Shown one piece after another: positions 13,780 through 21,219 of a DNA stretch of 21,219 nucleotides; within the stretch, counting starts at the first letter, position 1; each line of letters begins with the position of its first letter. This DNA is from Bacillota bacterium (GTDB lineage: Bacteria > Bacillota > Clostridia > Acetivibrionales > DSM-1351). The DNA lies in contig JAEYWA010000106.1 of NCBI GenBank assembly GCA_023431385.1, positions 1-21,219 on the forward strand, written 5' to 3'. The notes under the pieces are model-generated. The model was not told the DNA's origin. It saw only the letters and a program-made list of their open reading frames with translations, and did not search any database. The translations under genes and the position numbers were made by a program.

Positions 13780-16479
13780 CTATTTGCCTTTTTTACCTGA
13801 CAAAGTAAGAACACCAAACACTGATGTATCCTGATAACCATTTCCGGTAGTATCATTCCATGCGGCAACACTTTGACGTGTACCATCTTTACCATCATTA
13901 ATCTGCAAATCGAAGCCTATTTTTTTGTTGTTTCCGCCAGTTATGGTTTTCAAAGGTATCTTGATCTCGACAGTATAATTTGTCCCTGAAACTTTCACTG
14001 CTGAAACGAAACCCTTTGATATACCGGCAGGGTTAAAGGACTTTTCATTCTTGAAGTTTACTCTGTATTGACCGTCGTCATTCTGATAGAACGAGGTTTT
14101 ACCATTGTTTTCGTCGATAAACACTTCAACCGAATCCTGTTCCCATGGATTTGCACTCTTCTTATCGAGCTGGGAATCACTAACCTGGATCAGTACATAA
14201 AGATTTTTATTGTCCCAGAGCATTTTCGCTGTTCCGGTCGCCCCCTGCCAAGCCATCTGATACTGATTAATCTGTACTGAAGGTACATTCTTCCAAATTG
14301 AATCGACAGTACCGTCAATTTTGGGTGTACCATACATAGCAGTTACAGTTTTCGCAGCTTTAGGTGCTGCAGGCTTATTCTCCTCCATAAACTTATTAGG
14401 ATTTATTACGCCATAGTAAGCAGGCTTAGCCTGTAGATTTTTATCAAACAACAGTGGATTTGTTGATGATCTCCAGCTTGTACCATCATCCATTCCCCAA
14501 AGTGTAACACGTGAAATATTTTTTGAATATTTCTTAAACACATCAAACAACTGGGCATATAAATAGCCCTGGTCATTAGCAAGCTTAGCTGAAAGTTCAT
14601 AGTTGCTTCCAGCCTGTATATCAAGTTCAGTTATACTTACTTCAACCCCTAAGGAAATAAATCTTTCCAATGAAAGCTTTACATTTTCAGGATTGGTATT
14701 CACCATATAGTGTCCCTGCATCCCAATTCCGTCTATAAGCAGCTTACCGGGGTGAGTTTTTGCATATCTGTCATTTATATCTTTAACCATGCTGTATATA
14801 GCTTTGGATTTATTCTGGTTGTCATCATTATAATCATTATAATATAGCTTTACATTCCAATCCGGATGTGCATCAAGTACCTCTCTTGCAGCTAAAAATG
14901 CCTGTTCAACATAATCCGAACCTACAGCATTAAACCATGGAGTTTTACGTAGGGAGCCCTTCCAATCAGATGGATTTGACGGATTGTCATTCATTGCCTC
15001 ATTTACAACATCCCATGAAATCACCTTATCACCGTAATGCTCAACAACCTTCTTAATATGAGTCTGAAGATTATCAAGAGCCTCTTTACGTCCAAGAGGA
15101 ACAGCATTACCCTTTGCATCTGATTTTGTATTCATCCATGCAGGTGACTGTTGATGCCACACTAGAGTATGACCATGCATCTTCATTCCTTCAGCCAAAA
15201 CCTTATCAACAAGCTTATCAGCTTCAGTAAAGGTAAATGCTCCTTTGGTGTTCTGCAATGCATCCGGTTTCATAGCATTACCTGCAGTTGCAACATTAAA
15301 ATGCTTCTTCAGCAGATCAAGTCTGACACCTTCCATATCCTCTGCTGATATAGCATTCCCGATTAAGAAATCCTTTGCATAGACATCCTTAATTGCAGTT
15401 AAATCATTCTGGATAGCGATTTCCCCCGAACCTGTACTCTCAAAGCTTATATCGTCTATATAGAAGGATGCAGTTGCGTCGCTTGAGCTTTCAACATATA
15501 TAGTCAGATATCCGCCTGACACATTATTGTAGCGGTAAGTTCCCTCGAATTTAACCCATCCGTCACCTGTGCTTATAGTCTGCGGTGCAAGATTTATATA
15601 ACTTGCACCGCTGCCGCTGCCAACCTGTGTGGAAAGCTGTAGCTGAGTGCTTGCCGGACTTATAAGTTTTACCCAGGCAGTTACCTTATATTCTGACCCC
15701 TGGTCAACATATTTCTCAACATTAAGAGATGGTCCGTGCCAGGTGTTGCTTCTTCCTTCAACCTTCAAAGCATATGAGCCTCTGTCAGTGTGGTTGGCTT
15801 CATTGGTCACTGTTAAAGTTTCAGTACCAGCTCTTCCTGTAAATCCGCCAGTTGTCTTGTCCTCAAAATTTATTGCTTTAAAGATCTCGGCAGTTGGCTT
15901 ATCTGAAGGGTGCTGTGCTTCGGAAACCTCTTCGGTTATTGATATGTCTCCAATATAGAAAGAAACAGCTTTTCCGGCATCATTAGACTGAACTCTGATT
16001 TTTGAATCTTTTGAGGAGTCAACCGTATACTTACCGGTAAGTATAAATTCCTCTCCGGCTTTGAAATCAGCTCCTGCAAGCCACGCATAGCTGTCAACTG
16101 TCTGTAGCCAAACCTGCGCTCCTGAAGGTACCTTTTCCTTTGAGTCAACATAACCGGTAACAGTTATGTTATAAGTCTTGCCGTTAACCAAACCGGTGTC
16201 TTTAAAACTGAAATCGGCAGCATCCCAATTGTTTGATCTTTTACTTACATATAGAGCCTTCCCGTCATCATTTCCTTTAAAAGACTTAGCGCTAACCTGT
16301 GATAAGGCAGCTCCCCCGGATTGCACAGCTTTTCCTACACCATCTGAAAAAGCTTCATGATATACCGTTGTCGTTTCAGCTTTTACACCATTTGTAACAG
16401 CCAAAAGAGAAAAAAATAAGGCAAACGTCAAAACCAACGCCATAGCCTTCTTAAAATTTAAAACGGTATTTCTACTCAA
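13780..16479 (-). CDS. Secreted GH10 endo-xylanase, 2xCBM22-GH10-CBM9
   Basis: Endo-1,4-beta-xylanase of 899 residues, secreted. Signal peptide 1-34 (cut after GVKA); a CBM22-type module (about 37-185, with the aromatic-rich NNWDAADF); a second CBM22 (about 198-350, TWHGPSL); GH10 barrel (about 357-705) with acid/base Glu494 in WDVVNEAM and nucleophile Glu618 in SITELDIQ; CBM9 (about 714-895). It ends directly after CBM9, with no SLH or dockerin, so the enzyme should be free in the medium. It closely resembles the middle of the SLH xylanase downstream, domain for domain. The start is TTG with GAGGAGGCG 9 bases upstream, and the first codons match those of the paralog. The gap to the Rex gene upstream is only 50 bases, so the two are probably co-transcribed. 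Confidence 0.96.
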   Translation of the reverse strand: MSRNTVLNFKKAMALVLTFALFFSLLAVTNGVKAETTTVYHEAFSDGVGKAVQSGGAALSQVSAKSFKGNDDGKALYVSKRSNNWDAADFSFKDTGLVNGKTYNITVTGYVDSKEKVPSGAQVWLQTVDSYAWLAGADFKAGEEFILTGKYTVDSSKDSKIRVQSNDAGKAVSFYIGDISITEEVSEAQHPSDKPTAEIFKAINFEDKTTGGFTGRAGTETLTVTNEANHTDRGSYALKVEGRSNTWHGPSLNVEKYVDQGSEYKVTAWVKLISPASTQLQLSTQVGSGSGASYINLAPQTISTGDGWVKFEGTYRYNNVSGGYLTIYVESSSDATASFYIDDISFESTGSGEIAIQNDLTAIKDVYAKDFLIGNAISAEDMEGVRLDLLKKHFNVATAGNAMKPDALQNTKGAFTFTEADKLVDKVLAEGMKMHGHTLVWHQQSPAWMNTKSDAKGNAVPLGRKEALDNLQTHIKKVVEHYGDKVISWDVVNEAMNDNPSNPSDWKGSLRKTPWFNAVGSDYVEQAFLAAREVLDAHPDWNVKLYYNDYNDDNQNKSKAIYSMVKDINDRYAKTHPGKLLIDGIGMQGHYMVNTNPENVKLSLERFISLGVEVSITELDIQAGSNYELSAKLANDQGYLYAQLFDVFKKYSKNISRVTLWGMDDGTSWRSSTNPLLFDKNLQAKPAYYGVINPNKFMEENKPAAPKAAKTVTAMYGTPKIDGTVDSIWKNVPSVQINQYQMAWQGATGTAKMLWDNKNLYVLIQVSDSQLDKKSANPWEQDSVEVFIDENNGKTSFYQNDDGQYRVNFKNEKSFNPAGISKGFVSAVKVSGTNYTVEIKIPLKTITGGNNKKIGFDLQINDGKDGTRQSVAAWNDTTGNGYQDTSVFGVLTLSGKKGK

Positions 16480-16513
16480 TTAAATTCGCCTCCTCTTAAT
16501 TTCCTATTTATCT

Positions 16514-16533
16514 GTAATTAGTTTCATAATTAC
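16514..16533. repeat. 7-bp inverted repeat at the GH8/GH10 junction
   Basis: GTAATTA (16514-16520) and TAATTAC (16527-16533) are perfect inverted copies around six bases, overlapping the stop codon of the GH8 gene. Possibly a weak binding site or chance in AT-rich DNA. Confidence 0.3.
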
Positions 16534-17681
16534 CAAATACGATAGTTACCGCTAAGTGCCAACAGTGCGAAGAAATACAGAAGGTTGTCATAATACCTGC
16601 GATTACCGGTACGCAACGGTTGTTCCCATAGCTTTCTTACAAAATTCTCTCTATATTTACCCTTTGCAGCCAGTGAGGACTGTGCCAAGGTAGCAAGAAG
16701 ACCTACTGGGTGAAGCACTCCCATAGGAGTCCCATCAACTTCATGTACGAGCTCATTTTTATCTTTTACGACTGTACCGTCAATATGATAAACTACATTT
16801 TCATTACCCTTTACAGTTTCACCGAAAAATTTTTGGATATTATCTGCCTGAGAACACTGCCATTCATCGGCCGCAAACCATTCATAATCCAGAGCAATAT
16901 TTGCCCCGGTACGGTAAGCATCACTGTAAAAAAGATTGTGGTTTGCTCTATTGTGCGGAGTACCGTCATATTCGGCATATTCAGCAGATAACCCTGTTTC
17001 AGGATGACATGCCTTCCTTAGATGTTCACGGCTAAGCCTTGCGGCATCTCTGAAGAATTCGGCATCCTCAGGATTTCCCCACAAGGCAAACAATTCATAA
17101 AAATGTGGTAAATGATACGAAGGATCAGTAAAATTGCAACTGGGAATAAAACGAATTAATTTTGTTTGTGGATCAAACATGGGGTCTATTTTTTTATGAA
17201 CCATCTCATGAAGTATGTTTTTTGCCTCACGAGAATAATTAAATATACCTTCACCGTCTCCCCAGCGTCTTCCAGCAAAAAGAAGTGCCATGGCAAAAAA
17301 CTCTTCACCGTCAGGTGCAGGCCCATCAGAATTTCTTTTTCCATCCAGTTGAGCAGACCAACCAAAATAGCCCCTATAATTACCCTTATCAAGATACATG
17401 AATGTTCTTGTCCATTTCCAGATACTATCAAATATATCTTTACGATTCATTTGAACAGCAATCATCATGCCATAGCTCTGACCTTCAGTTCTGACATCCA
17501 TATTTCCTGTATCTACAAGGTACCCCATGTCTTCACCTGTTTCATGATAAATACGTTGATCCTCACTCCCAAAGAACAAGGTATTAAAAGCAGAGTTTAA
17601 ACGTTGTTGTACTTCGGCTTCCGAATACCCGTACTCAGTAAAGAGATTTGAATATTCACCAGTTTGAAAAGCCTTTGGCAT
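16530..17681 (-). CDS. GH8 reducing-end xylose-releasing exo-oligoxylanase (Rex-like)
   Basis: Releases xylose from the reducing end of xylo-oligosaccharides (EC 3.2.1.156 activity expected) in the cytoplasm: 383 residues and no signal peptide. From memory it aligns along its length with the Bacillus halodurans Rex enzyme. Counterparts of the Rex catalytic residues are present: Glu66 in VRTEGQSYGM (general acid), Asp124 in PAPDGEEFF, and Asp254 in FYSDAYR (general base). His324 in VLHPVG matches the His said to give Rex its exo specificity. The C-terminus TGNRRYYDN...LALSGNYRIW is also Rex-like. AAAGGAT lies 8 bases before the ATG. It sits between the importer permeases and the secreted xylanase, which fits an intracellular step after uptake. 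Endo-acting GH8 is the alternative, less likely given the retained His. Confidence 0.93.
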   Translation of the reverse strand: MPKAFQTGEYSNLFTEYGYSEAEVQQRLNSAFNTLFFGSEDQRIYHETGEDMGYLVDTGNMDVRTEGQSYGMMIAVQMNRKDIFDSIWKWTRTFMYLDKGNYRGYFGWSAQLDGKRNSDGPAPDGEEFFAMALLFAGRRWGDGEGIFNYSREAKNILHEMVHKKIDPMFDPQTKLIRFIPSCNFTDPSYHLPHFYELFALWGNPEDAEFFRDAARLSREHLRKACHPETGLSAEYAEYDGTPHNRANHNLFYSDAYRTGANIALDYEWFAADEWQCSQADNIQKFFGETVKGNENVVYHIDGTVVKDKNELVHEVDGTPMGVLHPVGLLATLAQSSLAAKGKYRENFVRKLWEQPLRTGNRRYYDNLLYFFALLALSGNYRIW

Positions 17682-18006
17682 ATTTATTTATCCTTTCTAC
17701 AAATGAACTAAAACTAAAATGATTAAACTAAAGTCGAATGTTGAGAATAACTACATATCAAAAGCAAGTAGCCAGCATTTACGTCCCTTTAACAGAAAAT
17801 AAGAAATCCAGGAAGTATCAGCGGTCATACCCGGTAACGCTCCTCTAGAAACTCAGTAATTTGAATGCTTACAGCTAATGAAGCATAAAGTTATATAGCC
17901 ATAGAAATGATGTATTATTGATTCTTCTATTTGATTGATAGTTTCAGATTTACTGCACACCTATAGGGAGTAATCCCTATAGGCTGCATGTATTTTCTAA
18001 AAAATA
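17682..18006 (-). promoter_or_regulatory. Gap between importer operon and GH8 gene
   Basis: 325 bases without a gene on either strand. The notable element is the perfect hairpin at 17960-17983. Nearer the GH8 start the DNA has repeated TTTAGTTT-like runs on the - strand (about 17702-17732) but no promoter I can defend. Either read-through from the importer genes or a separate GH8 promoter is possible. Confidence 0.4.
17956..17987 (-). repeat. Perfect 10-bp hairpin without a T-run
   Basis: CCTATAGGGA (17960-17969), loop GTAA, TCCCTATAGG (17974-17983), with outer GCA/TGC that can pair across a small internal loop. It begins about 20 bases after the permease stop on the - strand. The following bases (TAAATCTGAAAC) are not a T-run, so I read it as an mRNA-stabilising or processing hairpin, or a binding site. 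Confidence 0.6.
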
Positions 18007-18915
18007 TTATTCTTTTACTCCTCCAAGTGTAAGTCCGTTAACAAAATATCTTTGAAGGAATGGATAAACAATCAGTATTGGTACTGCAGTTACAATAGTA
18101 ATGGCTGCCCTGATAGACTGTGGCGTCGTTAAATTACCGCCTCCTTGAGCAGCAGCATTTACTCCACTTGCTTGAGAACTGTTACCTGCATTCAAAGAAC
18201 TAGCTAGAAGTTTTTGAAGTTCATACTGCAGTGTCGATAAACTCTGACGACCTGAATTGTACAGGAAGGTGTCAAACCAGGAATTCCAGGAACCAACTGC
18301 AACAAACAGTGCAATGGTCGCAAGAGTAGGTAGACAAAGAGGTAAAACTATCTGTACGAAAATTCGGAATTCTCGTGCACCATCCATTTTTGCCGATTCG
18401 ATTAAGCTTTCAGGTATGGATTTAATATAGGTTCTAATTACTATAAGGTTAAAAGCACTTATTATATTCGGTACCCAATATACTGAAAATGTATTAATCA
18501 TGTTTAGATCTTTAATTAGCATGTAGTTTGGTATCAAACCTGCATTAAAATACATTGTCAATACAAAAATAATTGTTATTGATTTTCTAAAAATATACTC
18601 TTTCCGGCTAATAGTATAAGCAAGCATAGAAGTAAAGAAAAGGTTTGTTACTACCATTACTATTGTTTTTGCAACACTTATTATAAACGCTCCATAAATT
18701 GTGTCCATGCTGAAAACAACACGGTAACTTTGGAGTGAAAATATTCTCGGCCATAAATAAATACCACCACGAACTGTGTCCATTCCTTCATTAAAGGATA
18801 TCGCAAGAGTATTTAGCATCGGATAAACCATCGCTATGGAAAGAAGTATCAGAAAAGTATAATTTACAGTCGTAAAAATGATATTTTCAGCGCTAAGTTT
18901 TTTACCTATTTTCAT
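18007..18915 (-). CDS. Sugar ABC importer permease, YtcP/LplC type
   Basis: 302 residues; one of two membrane subunits of a CUT1-family importer, in the cytoplasmic membrane. About six membrane helices are visible, beginning at about 13-35. The EAA loop that docks the ATPase appears as SLIESAKMDGAREFRIFVQIVLPLCLP in the second half. The typical MalG-like ending RYFVNGLTLGGVKE is present. A Gly/Ala/Asn-rich insertion (SSLNAGNSSQASGVNAAAQGGG) between the last helices is seen in this YtcP-like group. AAGGGGGG lies 7 bases before the ATG and the gap to the upstream permease is 13 bases, so the two are translated from one mRNA. The partner ATPase is not in the window. Substrate by context: xylo-oligosaccharides. 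Confidence 0.93.
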   Translation of the reverse strand: MKIGKKLSAENIIFTTVNYTFLILLSIAMVYPMLNTLAISFNEGMDTVRGGIYLWPRIFSLQSYRVVFSMDTIYGAFIISVAKTIVMVVTNLFFTSMLAYTISRKEYIFRKSITIIFVLTMYFNAGLIPNYMLIKDLNMINTFSVYWVPNIISAFNLIVIRTYIKSIPESLIESAKMDGAREFRIFVQIVLPLCLPTLATIALFVAVGSWNSWFDTFLYNSGRQSLSTLQYELQKLLASSLNAGNSSQASGVNAAAQGGGNLTTPQSIRAAITIVTAVPILIVYPFLQRYFVNGLTLGGVKE

Positions 18916-18928
18916 TTATCTTCCCCCC

Positions 18929-19891
18929 TTAGATTAATTTTTCTTCGCCTAATCGTCCAGCGATCCAGTTAGCACCTGATATCAAAATAATACTAACAAC
19001 AGTTTTAAATATACCGGCTACAGTTGCCAGTGAATAATTACCCAATTGAATACCGTACCTGAGAACAAAAATATCAATTGTCTCAGCTTTTTCTACTACA
19101 ACACCGTTTCCAAGGAAGTACTGAATTTCAAATCCAGCTTCCAGAATATAACCTATACTCATTATGAGCAGAATAACTATAGTTGGTTTAATTGACGGAA
19201 GTGTTATATTCCACATTTTACGATAGCGGTTTGCTCCATCTATATCGGCTGCCTCATAGAGAGCGGGGTCAATTGCAGTCATAGCAGCAAGATATATTAT
19301 GGTATTCCAGCCAAGTTCCTTCCATAAGTGAGAGCCAGCAACTACTCCCCAGAAATAATCTGGTTTTGATAAAAATTGTATAGGCTCGTCAATTATATGA
19401 AGATTCATCAAAACTATGTTAAGAATACCGCCGCTGGAAGGAAGTGCAAGAGAGGTTGATACCAGTCCTGCAACAATAATCCACGACAAAAAGTGTGGCA
19501 TATATGTAATATTCTGAATAATACGTTTGAATCCTATATTTTTAACCTCGTTTAGCATTAATGCCAATAGTATAGCACCTATATAGCTAACTACAAGGGT
19601 TAAGAAACTCTGCGCCAGCGTGTTTCGAATATCTCGTATAAAGCGTTCACCATTTATACCGGTAAATAGTTTAACAAAATTATCAAAGCCAACCCATTGT
19701 TGATCCCATGTACTTCTTATGGCAGGCTTGAAATTCTGAAATGCCATTGTCCAACCTGTTATCGGTACGTACGAAAATAATATTTTGTATAACAGGAGGG
19801 GCACACTCATTATAATCAGCTCACGCTGTGAGATTATGGTGCCCCAGATATTCCTGCGATTGCTTGGAAGAGCCGGCGTTTTTGCCCTCAT
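18929..19891 (-). CDS. Sugar ABC importer permease, LplB type
   Basis: 320 residues; the second membrane subunit of the importer. A basic N-terminus (MRAKTPALPSNRRN) precedes about six membrane helices. The EAA motif reads LYEAADIDGANRYRKMWNITLPSIKP, the place where the ATPase binds. The LplB/YteP family usually pairs with YtcP-type permeases and large solute-binding lipoproteins, exactly the neighbours here. GGGAGG lies 8 bases before the ATG. Directly upstream, between this gene and the solute-binding gene, is an intrinsic terminator, so only some transcripts should reach it. The family commonly relies on a shared ATPase (MsmX type); none is seen here. Confidence 0.94.
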   Translation of the reverse strand: MRAKTPALPSNRRNIWGTIISQRELIIMSVPLLLYKILFSYVPITGWTMAFQNFKPAIRSTWDQQWVGFDNFVKLFTGINGERFIRDIRNTLAQSFLTLVVSYIGAILLALMLNEVKNIGFKRIIQNITYMPHFLSWIIVAGLVSTSLALPSSGGILNIVLMNLHIIDEPIQFLSKPDYFWGVVAGSHLWKELGWNTIIYLAAMTAIDPALYEAADIDGANRYRKMWNITLPSIKPTIVILLIMSIGYILEAGFEIQYFLGNGVVVEKAETIDIFVLRYGIQLGNYSLATVAGIFKTVVSIILISGANWIAGRLGEEKLI

Positions 19892-19916
19892 CTTTTTTAC
19901 CTCCCGATTATCTAAA

Positions 19917-19940
19917 AAAAGGGGACTTGCATCCCCTTTT
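19917..19940 (-). terminator. Intrinsic terminator inside the importer operon
   Basis: On the - strand AAAAGGGGA, loop TGCAAG, TCCCCTTTT, then a continuing T-run (seven T in all): a textbook intrinsic terminator. It stands 31 bases after the solute-binding protein stop and ends about 10 bases before the ribosome site of the next gene. Confidence 0.85.
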
Positions 19941-19971
19941 CGTAGATTATATTTTATAGACTTAATTCAAA

Positions 19972-21219
19972 TTACTTAGTCGCCCAGTTCTTGATTCTAT
20001 CCTGAATTCCTGCATTAATAGTATCTTCATATGCTTTAACATTGATTTTGCTAATAGCAGTTGTATACTCAGTCCAAACCTTTTCAAAGTCAGCTGGAGT
20101 AGCCATTATAGCTTTTGGCAGGAACTGCAATGCAGCATCTCTCAACTGTCTGTCTGCCATCTGAGCATCACTTCCATCAGTAAGAGGTATGTTCCAAGCT
20201 GGGTAGTAAACAGGGTTTTCTGGTGGCTGATTGTTAAAGGCTCTCCAAGTCTTTTTATTGTACTTTGTTAAGAATTCCTTATCGTATGGTCTTAAATCTG
20301 CGAAGAATTCTTCTGGCTGATCATCTGGACTATATGCATTTCCATCTGAGAAGCTACCATTGTGCTTAGGCATAATATCTCTAAGAGCCATTAATTGGTT
20401 TGAAGCTCTCCAAGCAAGATCTCTGTTATTTATACGCTGTTCTTCAGTTCTAGAAAATCTACCGTCTGCGCCCTTCACATAGTCTTCACCTTCAATACCC
20501 CATGAAAGAATCTTCTGCCATTCTTCTGACAATATTGTGTTTATGAAGGAAACAGCAACCTCAGGTTGTTTACAAGTTACAGATACACCTAGACCCTGGT
20601 TGATGTTCATAACATCTCTGTCAGCATAGTAAGGAGCTTTTCCGTCGTATGTTGGCATTGTAGCTACATATGTACGTTCGTCCTTGCCAGCTGCTACAAG
20701 AGCATCATTACCATTTCCAAAGCTCCAACGTTGGTCATACATACCAAGCACGCGACCTGTAGCAAGTTTTGCGTGGTACTGGTCAAGAGTCTGTGTAAAG
20801 GATTCTTTGTCAACCAATCCTTTAGCATTCATTTCATTCAGGAATTTATAATATCTCTTAGCAATTTCCTTGTCAGCAAATATTGTTGCAACATCGTTTT
20901 CAACAATAACGCCACCATTGTTTGGGTGACCTGCAAGATATTGAGGTGGATTGGTTAATCCAAACTCTCTTCCTTGTGCACAAAGAATTTCGAACCCAAC
21001 TGTTGGCTGTCCGTCAATCTTTGGATACTTGTTCTTATAGTCTTCAATTAATTTAAAATACTTTTCGAGTGTCATGTTTGAGAGATCAGGATATCCTGCA
21101 TCTGCCAAAACAGCCTTCTGAATCCAGAAACCTGATGCACCAAAGTTTGTACCTCCGGTGATTTCACCATAGTAACGGTTGTAGTTAGGAATCTGATATA
21201 TATGCTTTCCTTGTCCTGC
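19972..21219 (-). CDS. Solute-binding protein of sugar ABC importer (5' end outside window)
   Basis: C-terminal 415 residues of an extracellular binding protein that delivers sugar to the two permeases. The frame stays open to the last base of the window (upstream of residue MADAGYPDL the reading continues as GFWIQKAV and NYNRYYGEITGG), so an apparent TTG start at 21108 is internal, not the gene start. Signal peptide and lipoprotein Cys are therefore out of view. Features of the large family 1 type, roughly 500-570 residues in full (LipO/YtcQ-like), include FWIQKAVLADAGYPDLSNMTLEKYF, the MPTYDGKAPYYADRDVMNINQGLGVS region and WTEYTTAISKINVKAYEDTINAGIQDRIKNW at the end. It is the first gene of the importer block and its product should be needed in excess. 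Substrate by context: xylo-oligosaccharides. Confidence 0.92.
   Translation of the reverse strand, partial: AGQGKHIYQIPNYNRYYGEITGGTNFGASGFWIQKAVLADAGYPDLSNMTLEKYFKLIEDYKNKYPKIDGQPTVGFEILCAQGREFGLTNPPQYLAGHPNNGGVIVENDVATIFADKEIAKRYYKFLNEMNAKGLVDKESFTQTLDQYHAKLATGRVLGMYDQRWSFGNGNDALVAAGKDERTYVATMPTYDGKAPYYADRDVMNINQGLGVSVTCKQPEVAVSFINTILSEEWQKILSWGIEGEDYVKGADGRFSRTEEQRINNRDLAWRASNQLMALRDIMPKHNGSFSDGNAYSPDDQPEEFFADLRPYDKEFLTKYNKKTWRAFNNQPPENPVYYPAWNIPLTDGSDAQMADRQLRDAALQFLPKAIMATPADFEKVWTEYTTAISKINVKAYEDTINAGIQDRIKNWATK

Noticed and set aside
17166..17600. 144-residue + strand frame opposite the GH8 gene
   Set aside because: No family resemblance and it lies wholly inside a strongly conserved GH8 coding region.
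21106..21108. TTG as the start of the solute-binding protein
   Set aside because: The frame remains open and protein-like through the window edge, so this is an internal Leu codon.

Overview
The window reads as low-GC, Gram-positive DNA from a plant-fibre-degrading member of the Clostridia. A Ruminiclostridium/Lachnoclostridium-like anaerobe is my best guess. That is an inference from the type III glutamine synthetase, the TTG starts behind strong Shine-Dalgarno sites, the modular GH10 xylanases with CBM22, CBM9 and SLH modules, and the LplB/YtcP-type sugar importer. No rRNA, tRNA, CRISPR array or transposase was seen.

Layout. From 1 to 6039 the genes lie on the + strand: type III glutamine synthetase (glnN), a chemotaxis receptor with an unusual C-terminal sensor, and asparagine synthetase (asnB), whose real start is at 4210. 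A 26-bp palindromic hairpin at 6118-6143 sits at the convergence point. From there to the end all genes lie on the - strand. First come five small accessory genes (6150-8657): a membrane protein, a GNAT acetyltransferase, a hypothetical protein, a 67-residue Cys-containing protein and a DUF2500 protein. Then comes a xylan-utilisation locus (8880-21219).

The xylan locus reads right to left: a solute-binding protein (cut by the window edge), two importer permeases, a cytoplasmic GH8 enzyme resembling reducing-end xylose-releasing exo-oligoxylanase (Rex), a secreted GH10 xylanase, and a paralogous 1494-residue GH10 xylanase anchored by SLH domains. The inferred flow is: the two secreted GH10 enzymes cut xylan in the medium and at the cell surface, the importer takes up xylo-oligosaccharides, and Rex trims them to xylose inside. 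No ATPase or regulator gene is present in the window, so an ATPase must be supplied from elsewhere.

The most interesting non-coding signals are an intrinsic terminator inside the importer operon (19917-19940), a tail-less perfect hairpin between permease and Rex (17960-17983), a 22-bp perfect palindrome before the SLH xylanase (13392-13413), repeated GTCAATTA half-sites before asnB (4004-4145), and a branched structure after glnN (2156-2220). I found no convincing wholly new defence or mobile system.
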